A DNA stretch of 64,000 nt from Lucifuga dentata. Taxonomy: Eukaryota > Chordata > Actinopteri > Ophidiiformes > Bythitidae. A model generated the notes under the pieces. The model worked only from the letters and a program-made list of their open reading frames with translations. It was not told the origin of the DNA and did no database searches. The stretch is from assembly GCA_014773175.1 (NCBI GenBank), contig VXCM01000764.1, positions 62,001 to 126,000 on the forward strand, in the 5' to 3' direction. This document shows, piece after piece, positions 12,803 through 23,526 of the stretch. The position numbers and the translations under genes are program-made. Every line of letters starts with the position of its first letter. Positions within the stretch are counted from its first letter, which is position 1.

Positions 12803-14690
12803 TTAGAATAGAAACACACACACACAGATGGAAAAACAGAATATAAGAGTGTATATTGATACCAATATCCATACAGAGATGTCAAATTATAAAACTTGCT
12901 CCTGGGCATATCCATCCCAGGATTCCCTGATACTACCACACTACCACAGGGCAAATCTGGTTGCTACATACCAATGCTAACACCCAGGAGCTCTGTCAAC
13001 TGAAGACTCGGGTTACTTTCCTAATTTACAGAGGTAAACTATTCAAGGAGGCTGACAGAACATTTGCAGCATGCTCAGTTTTTATTTTACTGATTTGATG
13101 TTTCTATCACAGCTGAAACTGTCTGCCAGCTGCTGCTTCTGGACTCAGCTATAACTCAATATAAATGATGTTTTAGTATTTGCTGGTCTTAGACAATTTT
13201 ATTACATAGTACCACAGGAATACTAAAGTAAATAGTTAGAAAATGATTAAGGCAACTAGGACACAGTTCCTATATTTTCTTGACAATGATGCAGACATTC
13301 AGGTGGTCCCTTTACATATTAAAATATATTCAAGCCACCTTCTTTATATCTCTAAGGGAAACAAAGCAGTAACAGACTGTCACAGTTGATTTTACAGATA
13401 CGACAAAATTTCCTCCCTAGATTCTGAAATGAAATATTTCGAAGCCCATTAGCTTCTCAAAACACATACAAGACCAGTTTTGGCATTCACTTCCATTCAT
13501 TTTGTAATGTTTTGCTGCCTTTCTTCTCACTTTTGTGTTTCTGATCACATCCCTGATGGAGGTTATATATAGGTCCTACTGATGACTGAGAAAAATTAAT
13601 TTGCTTGATCACTGTACGTCTCCCACTGGGCTTCCCTGCGCTCTGAGATGGGACAGAAGTCTCCATGTCCCACTGTGTGGAACAGAGTAAAGGTTACCTT
13701 AAGGATAAACATAGTTTGCACAGCGAAATGCTTCTGACAGAACACATACGCACAGCTTCGACAGGTTTAAAGGTGAAAGAGCAGAGATAAAGTTACTGCA
13801 ACAGAGAGAATCAATGAGAAAAATCAGCCATTGTGCAAACCGTGACGTGCACACATGCAAACACAAACACAGCCTTTCATGTGCAGCTTACAAGAGAGAA
13901 GCCTATTATGCAAGCTAGGAGTATTAACATGAAAACAGACGTTGTCTTCTATTTACACAAGTTAAAAGTGAAGGCCATATTGCAGTGTTTTCCACTCTTT
14001 CAAAATTCATATGACCAACCCTGATAAATACCTCTACTTCTTAAAAGTCCTAAGAAACTCCAACGTAAAGTGTTTTATTGTTTAAGGGGCATTAGAATAC
14101 AGAGCTAGTGACAAAAGCATCAGCCCTGCACATTCTGACCTGGTGTCAATCCAAAGATAAGTTCCAAAAAGGTCGAGTTGTTCCAAAACTGACCTTTAGC
14201 GAGCTCAAAAATAGCGCTAAAGCTAATATTCTAGTGATGTTTACTAGATGCAGCCTGCTATGGTTGGCATCACCTCATTTGTCCTAAACTTTATTCTGAA
14301 AGGTGAATATCACCTGTCAGCTTGCTTTTGAGTTCACTCGAGTTGCTTTGAATGCTGTGCAACAAACTCATGGACACTTAGAGGGTCTCGGACCTCACTT
14401 TGGGAACCACTGCTATGGGGAGCTAGCTGGTTTATCTTAGCCATAACAGACGTCAGTGAGTGTGACTAGCTAAAAAACAAGAAAGAATTCACGCTGTATG
14501 CAAACTTCTAACACACTAAACTCAATTAGCCTCGCACACATAAATTAGCAACACACACACACAACAGCAATTGCCACGTTGACAATAACAAACGTGCAAC
14601 CATTCACACACTCAGAAAAGCTGAATGGTTTACTACACGCAACTCTCACACGCACAAACACACACACACACGTCACCCGTTAGGTACTCA
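12803..14690. other. Intron-like noncoding stretch upstream of pc coding exon
   Basis: No exon was recognised. Near 14385-14425 the motif TTTGGGAACCACTGC resembles the end of the CAGTGGTTCTCAAAC inverted-end elements seen at 22422 and 56203, so a short relic of that family may be present. CA tracts occur near 14550-14680. Confidence 0.4.
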
Positions 14691-14691
14691 C

Positions 14692-15136
14692 ATGTTGACG
14701 GTGTGGCTGTATATGACGTGAATCCTCTGTCAAGTAACCGGACACCGAATGTAAACAGTCGACTATCTCAAAGTGTCTGTGCTTGTTTGCTAACCTTTCA
14801 CGCACAAACACACGCACACACACACACACACACACACAACAACCACAAACACGCTGCTCCGAAGAGGAAGAGAGTGAATGGGGGGGCTTATGTATTCGTG
14901 CCACTCTCGCACACACTTCTTGCACACGTACACACAAGCACCCGGAGTGACTTCAGGACGTCGACACGCACGCTGTCACACCCGCGTACACACTTGCTAA
15001 GTCTCTCATATGCAGGAAACGCGCTACAGCTCTGAAGCTAGGTGCTAACAGTCTACGGCAGCTAACTTAGCTAGCAGCTGGCACCGTCCGTCTCTGGCGG
15101 ATATAGAGACGAGTCTGCTACTGCGTCTGCTTCTAA

Positions 15137-15179
<43 letters not shown>

Positions 15180-15200
15180 TCTCATCCCTCTGTTTGACAT
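14692..15200 (-). other. pc: Candidate noncoding first exon of pyruvate carboxylase
   Basis: In the minus sense this CpG-richer segment ends in a strong splice donor, CGTCAACAT|GTGAGTACC, with the exon end at 14692. It lies about 11.8 kb upstream of the first coding exon of pyruvate carboxylase, whose acceptor sits one base before the ATG and therefore demands an upstream noncoding exon. The upper limit is a guess from promoter-like motifs near 15200-15290. No transcript evidence is available, and other noncoding exons could exist. Confidence 0.45.
15139..15178 (+). repeat. (CT)n microsatellite in the candidate pc first exon
   Basis: An uninterrupted CT/TC tract of about 40 bases. On the minus strand it would be a GA-rich tract in the 5' UTR or core promoter, where length variation could affect expression. 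Confidence 0.85.
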
Positions 15201-15290
15201 GACGCAAGAGGAAACGCCTCCGTCTCCTCTCAGCCAATCAGAGGAGAGGACATGACAGGACGCGGCCAGCGGCACCATTTAAAGAGCTCC
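15200..15290 (-). promoter_or_regulatory. Candidate pc promoter: CCAAT box and CRE/C-EBP-like site
   Basis: AGCCAATCAGAGG at 15233-15245 is a good NF-Y site; NF-Y boxes act in either orientation. TGACGCAA at 15200-15207 resembles a CRE or C/EBP-ATF composite. CpG density is raised compared with surrounding DNA. CTTTAAAT near 15277-15285 in the minus sense is at best a weak TATA-like motif. The target gene is inferred from position only. Confidence 0.4.
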
Positions 15291-15734
15291 TATTGAATTT
15301 AATTGACTCGAATCTAAAACAAGCAGGGCGGGGTTTTTTTCTCTTCTTTTTTTTAATGCATTTTAATCTTCACGATGTACACAGTTGTGGGACAAACAAA
15401 GCAGCCAACTTGTTAAATTTTCATACTACACTGCATTGCTCTCTCACCTTCAAGACCCATTTTGCATGTTTGAGCCTAATATATTCACTTTCCATAAGTT
15501 ATGTTACTGACAACATTTTTCAAAGGATAAAACCGTATTTCAGCTTTCCTTAAGCAAAATGTCTTAATCTCTCAAAATCAAATATTCAAGTGATACACCC
15601 ACCTTAAAAATCGATGTTTCGGCCTGCTAATATTACGCAGTCTTATGAAGCCACGGTTGTTTAAATTTTTCGATAAACACAGGTGTCTTCTTTTGGAACT
15701 ATATTCCCCAGTGGAGACATATATTCACTCTGTG

Positions 15735-15791
<57 letters not shown>

Positions 15792-15993
15792 NNNNNNNNN
15801 NNNNNNNNNNNNNNNNNNNNNNNNNNNNNNNNNNNNNNNNNNNNNNNNNNNNNNNNNNNNNNNNNNNNNNNNNNNNNNNNNNNNNNNNNNNNNNNNNNNN
15901 NNNNNNNNNNNNNNNNNNNNNNNNNNNNNNNNNNNNNNNNNNNNNNNNNNNNNNNNNNNNNNNNNNNNNNNNNNNNNNNNNNNNNNNNNNNNN
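15792..15993. other. Assembly gap (202 N)
   Basis: The only long run of unknown bases in the window. It follows a poly-T tract of at least 50 bases at 15738-15791. The T run in the plus sense is poly-A in the minus sense, but the LINE reading frame lies on the other side of the gap. Its true length cannot be judged. Confidence 0.95.
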
Positions 15994-16237
15994 GAGACTC
16001 TTTTGTCACACATCACACCTGACACTTTTCTCCACCCATTCCAACCTGCTTGCACACGTTTCTTCACCTCTTTTCCACACTCTCCATTGCTCTGGACTGT
16101 GGACCCTAAGTACTTAAAATCCTCCACCTTCTTTATCTCTATTCCCTGTAACCTCACCATTCCACTTGAGTCCCTCTCATTCACAGCCATGTATTCTGTC
16201 TTGCTGCGGCTAACCTTCATTCCTCTCCTTTCCAGGG
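15994..16237 (-). mobile_element. Non-LTR retrotransposon reverse transcriptase fragment
   Basis: The minus-strand frame from 16220 down encodes about 76 residues. It contains KVEDFKYLGSTVQSNGECG and KKRVQAGWNGWRKVSGV, a signature I associate with the region after the catalytic motifs in fish endonuclease-reverse transcriptase LINEs, probably RTE type. It stops at the N gap, so the 3' part of the element may lie in the gap. It is inserted inside a TTAA MITE. Confidence 0.7.
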
Positions 16238-16477
16238 CATAAAATTACATAACTTTGAAAATTAAATACACGTCTTGTTCATGATGATGGATTACCTAAC
16301 CCAAGAACATTTCAAGTATCAACAAGTTGATTTTAATAGCGTACCAGAATGAACTGAAACCAATGGCGGTCTGGAAGATAAGAAAAAACTATTTTAATTC
16401 ACCGTTCTAGTAGTATGCTTTGAGAAATGGTTGTCAGTAACGTTACATGTATGAAATTTGAATATATTAGGCTCAAT

Positions 16478-16540
16478 CAGGAAGAGCTTAAAGGACCATA
16501 CCACACAAAATGTGTGACATGGTCGTTTAAGCTCTTCCTG
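16478..16540. repeat. 63-bp near-perfect hairpin made from MITE ends
   Basis: Arms of 30 bases (CAGGAAGAGCTTAAA... at 16478-16507 and ...TTTAAGCTCTTCCTG at 16511-16540) pair with three mismatches around a three-base loop. The inner part carries the MITE start AAAGGACCATACCACAC. The outer 10 bases, CAGGAAGAGC, are outside the MITE sequence, so the flank itself is inverted. Confidence 0.85.
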
Positions 16541-17892
16541 CTTTTATAAAGAAGTGTGGCAGTGTGACAACTTCTTGGAGCCAAATGTATCTAAGTTACT
16601 TCAACAACAAAAATTTAATAGGTGTGGAGTTGCTGTGATCAATTACTTATCTAAACCACTTTTCAAGTCTCTACAAGTTGATTTTAATAGCAATTGATTT
16701 AATAGCATACTAGAATGAACTGAAACCAATGGCAGTGTGGAAGGTAGGAAAAGCAATTCTAATATTTACTTCCAGTAATAATAGTAATTGTGGTAATAGG
16801 AAATGGTTATCAGCGATGTAATGTGTATGCAGGTTGTATTTATTGGGCTCAAACATGCACTTATAGTGAAGATCTTTTCAAACATCATTGCATGAAATTA
16901 AGTCATAAGATTGTTCTTATCACACTTTGCAGGAGGCATCATAACAAGGTCAGATTATTTGGTATGAATTTGTTCATAAGTATTTCTAAGAGACAAAAAT
17001 TTAGGGTAAAGTGCTTTGCAATCAAATTATTTCCCAAATGGAAAAAGGACAGTAAAAAGCGAAGAAATGAAATGTAGAACAAGATAGGGAAAGCATCAAA
17101 GTAGCAGCAAAGTACTGGAAATAAATGTTGTGGGCAGAATGAAAGAAAAAAAGAAAAAATCTGAAGGAGTTACATAAGAAAGGATTCAATTACAGGTTCT
17201 CAAAATGGTTCTTTGTGCTCCTGCTTTGTGAAGTGTACAATAGATAAGCATTCTTGTTTCTCATGGAAGCCACACAGCCAAAATCTCAATAACACTTGCC
17301 CTTATATATTACCTAATTTAAGGGAAATTTTGGCATAAAATATATCAAAACTGTCAATGATACCGAAGGTTTTACATAGTCGGAAACAAACATGTACAAC
17401 TAAGATCACAACATCAGAACTTAAATTTATTATGTCACATTTTCCTAATCTCAGCTCCCAACCCTAAAATTGACTCTTCATATGACAAATTCTCTTGATT
17501 TTATAATCCTGCCAACTATCCCAGTAAATGTGATGTAAAGACTGAAGCTCAGCAACACACACAATGCAAACACAGACCCGACAGGCACACACTTCTGTGA
17601 TTGTTTCTCAATTTGTGTTTGCTCCTTATCTGTTCCTGATAAGAGAGTCTGTGTCAGTGACATTCCTAAGAGGACATATTCAAATGTTACATGATTTATG
17701 GCTGGAGCTAAAATGACTATGATGTTTTCAAACAAGTGATCAAACCTCTTTTAACCAGTCAGAATATAATTCCCTGATAAAACACAATCTGAGTTACAGT
17801 AGGATTAAATTATAGGTCACTCCAGATTGCTCATAATTTGTTTTACCTTTGACCTATTTTCCTCATTAGACTCCCTCTCTTCCTTTTTCCCC

Positions 17893-17937
<45 letters not shown>

Positions 17938-18414
17938 CTCACACAGCCTCTTAAAGGGTGTGATCAATATCACATTCTCGTAGGTACTCACACACCCGCT
18001 TTAGAAGCAAAAAATGCTCTCAGACAAGTCACGCCAAGTGGGCCAAAAACACAGTGTGCCAAAGTGTTACGTCACTAGTGCTGGTGCAGCTAGGCCACAG
18101 TGGGCCTGCCTGAAAGAATTTATATGGGGCCCCATTCCCTCATCCACTCTTGATATTAACTTTGTTGTGTAATGTACTTGCATGGGTGCACAAATGTCTG
18201 AGTATGTGTGTTAAATATGATCAATATTTACTTTCTAAGCTAACCTAGCTAGCCTCTGTGTACACTCNAAAAAAAAAACAAAAAAAATTATTTTTGCTAC
18301 CTCAAAAACATTGAATATTTTCTGTGATGACAGCAAGCGAATATCACTGTTATCTAGAAGTTAGAAATAATGCCTCTGTATGTTATTAGCTAACTGAAAA
18401 CACAACCTTCTGCA
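16541..18414. other. Intergenic stretch between pc promoter and ELM2/SANT gene
   Basis: At 16660-16860 there is a decayed MITE relic (TTGATTTTAATAGC, GAATGAACTGAAACCAATGGCAG, GGGCTCAAACATGCA). A CT microsatellite lies at 17896-17934. An N at 18268 begins an A-rich run. No gene was recognised. Confidence 0.5.
17896..17935 (+). repeat. (CT)n microsatellite
   Basis: An uninterrupted dinucleotide tract of about 40 bases in intergenic DNA. Confidence 0.9.
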
Positions 18415-18971
18415 ACCATTTTGCCTGTTTGAGCCTGATATATTCAATTGTCATACGTTACTGACAATCATTTCCCAAAGGATAAAATTGTATTTCAGCT
18501 TTCCTGATATTTCGCAAAATCTCTTAATCTTTCAAAAATCAAATATTCTAACGATACACCCATCTTAAAAATCCATGTTTCACCTGCTAATGGTTACGCA
18601 GCCTTATGAAGTCACGGTTATTTAAATTTTGCAATAAATTTCGATTGGGACTATATTCCCCGGTGGAGACTTATATTCACTCCATGTTTTTTATTGTGCT
18701 TAAACACTAAAATTAACTTTGAGAAACCTAAATATACGTGTTGTTGGCAATGATGGATTACCTATCCCAGGAACGTTTCAAGTTTCAGCAGGTTGATTTT
18801 AATAGCGTACCAGAATGAACTGAAACCAGTGGAGGTCTGGAAGGTAGGAAAAACATTTTTAATTCACCGTTCCAGTAGTATGCTTTAGGAAATGATTGTC
18901 AGTAACGTTACATATATGAAAATTGAATATATTAGGTGTCAAACATGCAAAACGGTGGTATGGTCCTTTAA
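18415..18971 (-). mobile_element. TTAA MITE copy 4, left end truncated
   Basis: It begins inside the inverted end (CCATTTTGCCTGTTTGAGCC), lacking AGGACCATA and the left TTAA. It ends GGTATGGTCCTTTAA. The interior has the reversed orientation, as in copies 1 and 3. Confidence 0.8.
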
Positions 18972-19884
18972 CTACTATTTCTTAGTATTAATAAGCTATG
19001 AGGAGTTTTTGCAGGTGCTTTTCTGTCAAGTGTCTGCTGCAAAGATACAACCAACAAAAAAAATTCCTTAACAATGTCATGGCTGCCAACTATTACACAA
19101 CAGAGACCAACCTCCACTTGTGTCAATGACAGCATACTATTGTTGCCAAAATGTATTTTATCTTCAAAGTGATAAAAACTTAACAACAAACTTCAACTTT
19201 ATAGTAGGGCAAAGGAAAGTTCCCACTATTCTTCTGAAGATGAGAGAGAGAGGGAAGCACCTTTGCCCAGCCAGGATTTTGATTTATCTGTTCTTAGATA
19301 ATTTCAGTGTTCATAACTCAGTCTAAGTGCAAAAAATTCCAACTGGTTAAATATTTTTCTGTTTGTGTCCTGATGGGCAGAAAGTTTAAAAAGTGAGAAC
19401 TATTTACATCATATTATCTGTTAATGAGATCATATCATAATAACTTTTTTTTACATTGTCTACGCTGGTAATTATGTGCTAAAGCAGGCATTCCTGCTCC
19501 CTGCAATCTGCTATTCCTACAGATTAAGTCAGCTCGTAAGAACGGAGGAATAAAAATCTCAATAAAATAATGTTAAGATATTTATTGACTATTTTCTTTT
19601 GTGAGGTGCTCCTATCAATGTGGCTTTTTTTTTTTTTTTTTTTANTTTTTTTTTTTTTTTTTTACATTATAGCCTAGTCCAAATTCTACACAATGAAAGG
19701 CCAACTGGTCCAAACGTGACCAGGAAGAATGAAAAAAGCAGAAAATGAGAGCGATAGTGTAAATTCAGTCAGCTGACAAAAAGCTGCTCATCATGAATGG
19801 CTACCGCTTAGTAACGTCTCCGTTTAATTTCTCTCTGTGCCCCCCTTCTCACTTCCCATTTGTCTGTTCTCCCCCCTCTCTCTT

Positions 19885-19923
<39 letters not shown>

Positions 19924-21090
19924 ATCTGAAAAGGCCTACATTCAGGACTCCTGGGTATTCACTCCTCTCGTTTTACACTCCTCCTCACTTTGCACAGGGG
20001 CTCAGTGGTGGGAAGTGCAATGATAGACAATAGCAGGAGAAAACAGGGGAGAAAGGAGGTCAGATAATCTATGCTGGTGGACTTTTATCTGAGGGAGGGA
20101 TTGTTTCAAAGGGCAAGACCATTTTAAAGAATATTAACTTTATTCAGGGACACATACGAAGAGTATGTGGATGTATGGCTTTGTTTTAACAAGGCTACTT
20201 ACAAGGACATAATGTATGGTTCATGTGCTGTACGTGAACAAACAGACACATAGTCTACACACAAACACTGTTATCACATTTGTAGTAACACTCACAAAGT
20301 ACAGGATAACGGAATACTCACCGCCTTGAGAAATGTGTTAACACTGAAACTGACAGATAAGCTGAACTGAGCTATCTGCTTCATAGAAGTCAGTAAAGTA
20401 TGAAAATCATTATGCAGACAAAATAGCTTAAGAGAATTTTGATGTTTTTTTTAATATTTTAATATTTTCTTATATTTTAAATATTTAAATGCACTTTTTA
20501 GTACTAAGTAGTATTGTGGCAATTGGCTTAAAATGGATACTCCCATCCAAAAGGTGGTGGTAATGTGCCTAAAGCTGGAACTCTTTCTTATTCTTCTGGT
20601 GTTTTCTGGAGTTCCTAAGATTATGCATAAAAGTGTTAGAGAACGGTAATTTTAAGCTGTGATAAATCATCTTCAGAGTCGTGAAAATCACCAGCATGTG
20701 TGATAAAAGGTGTTTTGTTTTGTTTTTTTTTACCTTTTTGGTTCTTAAAGCTAGCATTGGTTTTTCACATCATAAATGCTTTTCCTGTGTTACGTTTGTG
20801 TGCATGTGTTTCGTATCAAATCACACCATCTGCAGTTTGGATCTCACACACACACACACATATACTGTAGTTAACCATCAATAGGTCACTTCAATATTAG
20901 CCCATTATGCTGTTCTATAAACCTTTGAACAAGCTGTGTGGCTGTGTGTGCGTGTCTGTATGTGTGTGTTTTTGAAAGCTTACTTCTCAACAAACAACCA
21001 CTAGATTATGCAATTTAATTCAAATACAGAACATTTAAATATGTAATACATTTAACTACACAATTTACAAATAAGAATAAAAAATATGTT
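18972..21090. other. Intergenic stretch downstream of the ELM2/SANT gene
   Basis: T-rich homopolymer with an N at 19645, a CT microsatellite at about 19880-19920, and A/T-rich DNA near 20440-20490 and 21060-21120. No exon or RNA gene was recognised. Confidence 0.5.
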
Positions 21091-21096
21091 TTTATT
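21091..21096 (-). terminator. Candidate poly(A) signal of the ELM2/SANT gene
   Basis: TTTATT on the plus strand is AATAAA in the gene sense, about 95 bases after the stop codon. It would give a very short 3' UTR; other A/T-rich sites further down cannot be excluded. Confidence 0.35.
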
Positions 21097-21188
21097 ATGT
21101 TTTTTAAAAAATGCTCAAAAAAATAGATTTTGAGGGTCTCTATACAGTAACCAAACCTCGGTGGTAATATTATTGGGAGAGTTAAATG

Positions 21189-23483
21189 CTACTGCCAGTT
21201 TATTGGCTCTTTTCCCCCTCCTGCCTCAGCTCCTAAAGATTCCTTCACTTCTGGGTCACAGTAGAAGGTCGTGGGGTCATGGTTGTGTCCAAACGAGCTC
21301 CATGACTGGTGGAAAGGTATGACAGAGACGGGCTCTCTTTGATTTACCCCAGAATCACCAGAGTCAACAGTGGGGATTAAATGAGAGTTTGGGGTGTTGA
21401 TGTTGCTGCGTGTGTTGTGATGCAGGACGTTAGCATCGCTGTGAGCTATGGAGTTGCTGTTGGTTGCAGAGACAGAGCTGAGGACATGGTCTGCGTCGAC
21501 ATTATTGCTTGAAGTTACAGCCGGGCCACAGGAGGAAAAGATCGGAGCCGGGGCCTGGGGTGGAGGCAGATTTCTGCCTGGGGTNCGGGCCACAGGAGGA
21601 AAAGATCGGAGCCGGGGCCTGGGGTGGAGGCAGATTTCTGCCTGGGGTGGGAGTGTGGTTGGTGGGAAGGTTGAGGGTCAAACGCTGCGTGAGGAGCTGC
21701 TGCTGCAGCCGCCTGTCAGCCCAGTCCTCCTGAGGCTGCCGATGGATCTTCATGTGAGCATTACGGGACTTGATTTTATAGAACATTCTGCAAGGAGGGG
21801 AAAAAGAAGAGGAGAGAGTGAGTTAGGAAAGTGATCCAAATAAAAGTAGAAAATCCAAACCATATGTTGACTCCCCCCGAAGCTAAACACAGAGAGATTC
21901 TGTTGAAGGTTCCTCTTGTATGACTGGTCCGACTCACTTGCCACACAGTTTGCAGGGGAAGAAGCTGGCCAATGAAGGTACGGGAACCGCCCCCTCCAGT
22001 CCAAACTCTCTGTTCATTGGCTGAGAGATGCAGGCCACCTACAAAAATCGGACCAATTTTAAGCTTGCATTCCGTGATTAACCTACTGAACTCATTCCAA
22101 ACCACAAAAGGATAGAATTCATTTAAACTAGAGCAAACACTGCACAAACTCATACTGTCCCTTCTCCTATACCAAGAAAACAGAAACACTGAGTGTCTGA
22201 TTTGACAATATTGTCTTTTTCTCTATGTCCTTATGCGTGGAGAATTATAGATGTCTATATAATTCTTACCGAACCAAAACCAATTTAAGTGGGAGGAGAT
22301 ATATCAGAAAGAGAAACACGCAGAAAGACAGGGTCAGATATAAAGAGATGTGAAATGTGAAAACAGGAAATGACAGAAACAGAAACAGGGTGATGTCAAT
22401 GAGAAAACAGTGTCCTGTTTGCAGTAGTTCTCAACCTTTTTCAACCAAGTACAACCTCAATAAACAAGTCACCAACTCATACAAAGATCACAGAAAAACT
22501 TTGTGTGTACTTAATGTACTCTTGTATTTGGGCTATTTTCAACAAAGAATTCTACCCGTTTTATCTGGGAATTAATTTGTCACAGCACCATAGATTTGAG
22601 GTGTTTTGATTCTCTGTAAAAAAAAAAAAAAAATTTTCCAGACATCTGGTGTACCAGCAAGGGGCGTTTCAGGGGTGTTTGAGAACCACTGTCCAATTGG
22701 ATAAAGAAACAACTTTGAGTCCTTTAACCAGCTGGGAAAAACTGGTTTAAATGAGAGGTGAGATGACAGAAGACATTATAATTTCTCTCCCAGTATGACT
22801 TCCTCTGAAATGCCCCTGAGCAAGGCACTCATCAAACCCAGACTGCTGCTTCCAGTCGTTTCTTACATTCTTCTGCTGCTCCATCCCTCCATCTCTGGCC
22901 TCCTCCTCCTTTTGTTTCTGCTTTTCCTGGAGCTTCTTCTTCAAGTAGTAAAACTCAACACACTGGCACACAGTCTTTGACCTCACCTGCACACACACAC
23001 ACAGAAAAAATATAGATGTCTCATACATAATATTTTTTTGCTTTAAAGTTAAAAGACCTTAAAGTCCTGCTCAGCATTCAAAACTAAAATTGATTATTGC
23101 AATTTCCTTTGCTGCTACATAGTTCCCAATATTATACAAGCATGCTGTGTATATAAACTCAAACTCCATCTTTTTTTTCCAGCTTTTTCAACAGGTCTAA
23201 GAGTTTTTGAGCCAATGTTAAGCAACTAAGGGTTAAGATGTATGCATATTAGTTTTACCATTTTCTGTATGAGTGAAAAGTCTTTTCCATACGTCTCCAG
23301 AGCTGCACCGAAGATGCTCTTTTCACTTTCTGTCCATACATCACTACCTAAAGAAAGAGAGAGATAGACAGAAAGAGGAGAGCGTGAGAAATAATAACCA
23401 AAAAAAAAAAAACTAAACTAAAAGGCAATACAGCAGTGCAACTGGTGCAACTAGTCTTATGGGGGGGGAAGGGGGAGAGCGAG

Positions 23484-23526
<43 letters not shown>

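Larger units (their letters stand above)
15443..16512 (-). mobile_element. TTAA MITE copy 3, interrupted by a LINE fragment and a gap
   Basis: The left part (15443-15745) matches the reversed MITE interior, from CCATTTTGCATGTTTGAGCC to ATATTCACTCTGTGC. After a long T run and the N gap comes an unrelated LINE fragment. From about 16238 the MITE resumes (AAATTACATAACTTTG) and runs to GAATATATTAGGCTCA. The original left TTAA end is missing, and the right end has been reshaped into a short hairpin. Confidence 0.75.

Noticed and set aside
15699..16220. Long frame through the N gap suggesting a 173-residue protein
   Set aside because: Most of it translates Ns and poly-T; only the LINE fragment at the right is real sequence.
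22790..22840. CCTGAGCAAGGCACTCATC, similar to 10234 and 37130, as a possible conserved element
   Set aside because: The GAGCAAGGC word is common in teleost dispersed repeats. The copies are short and I could not define borders.
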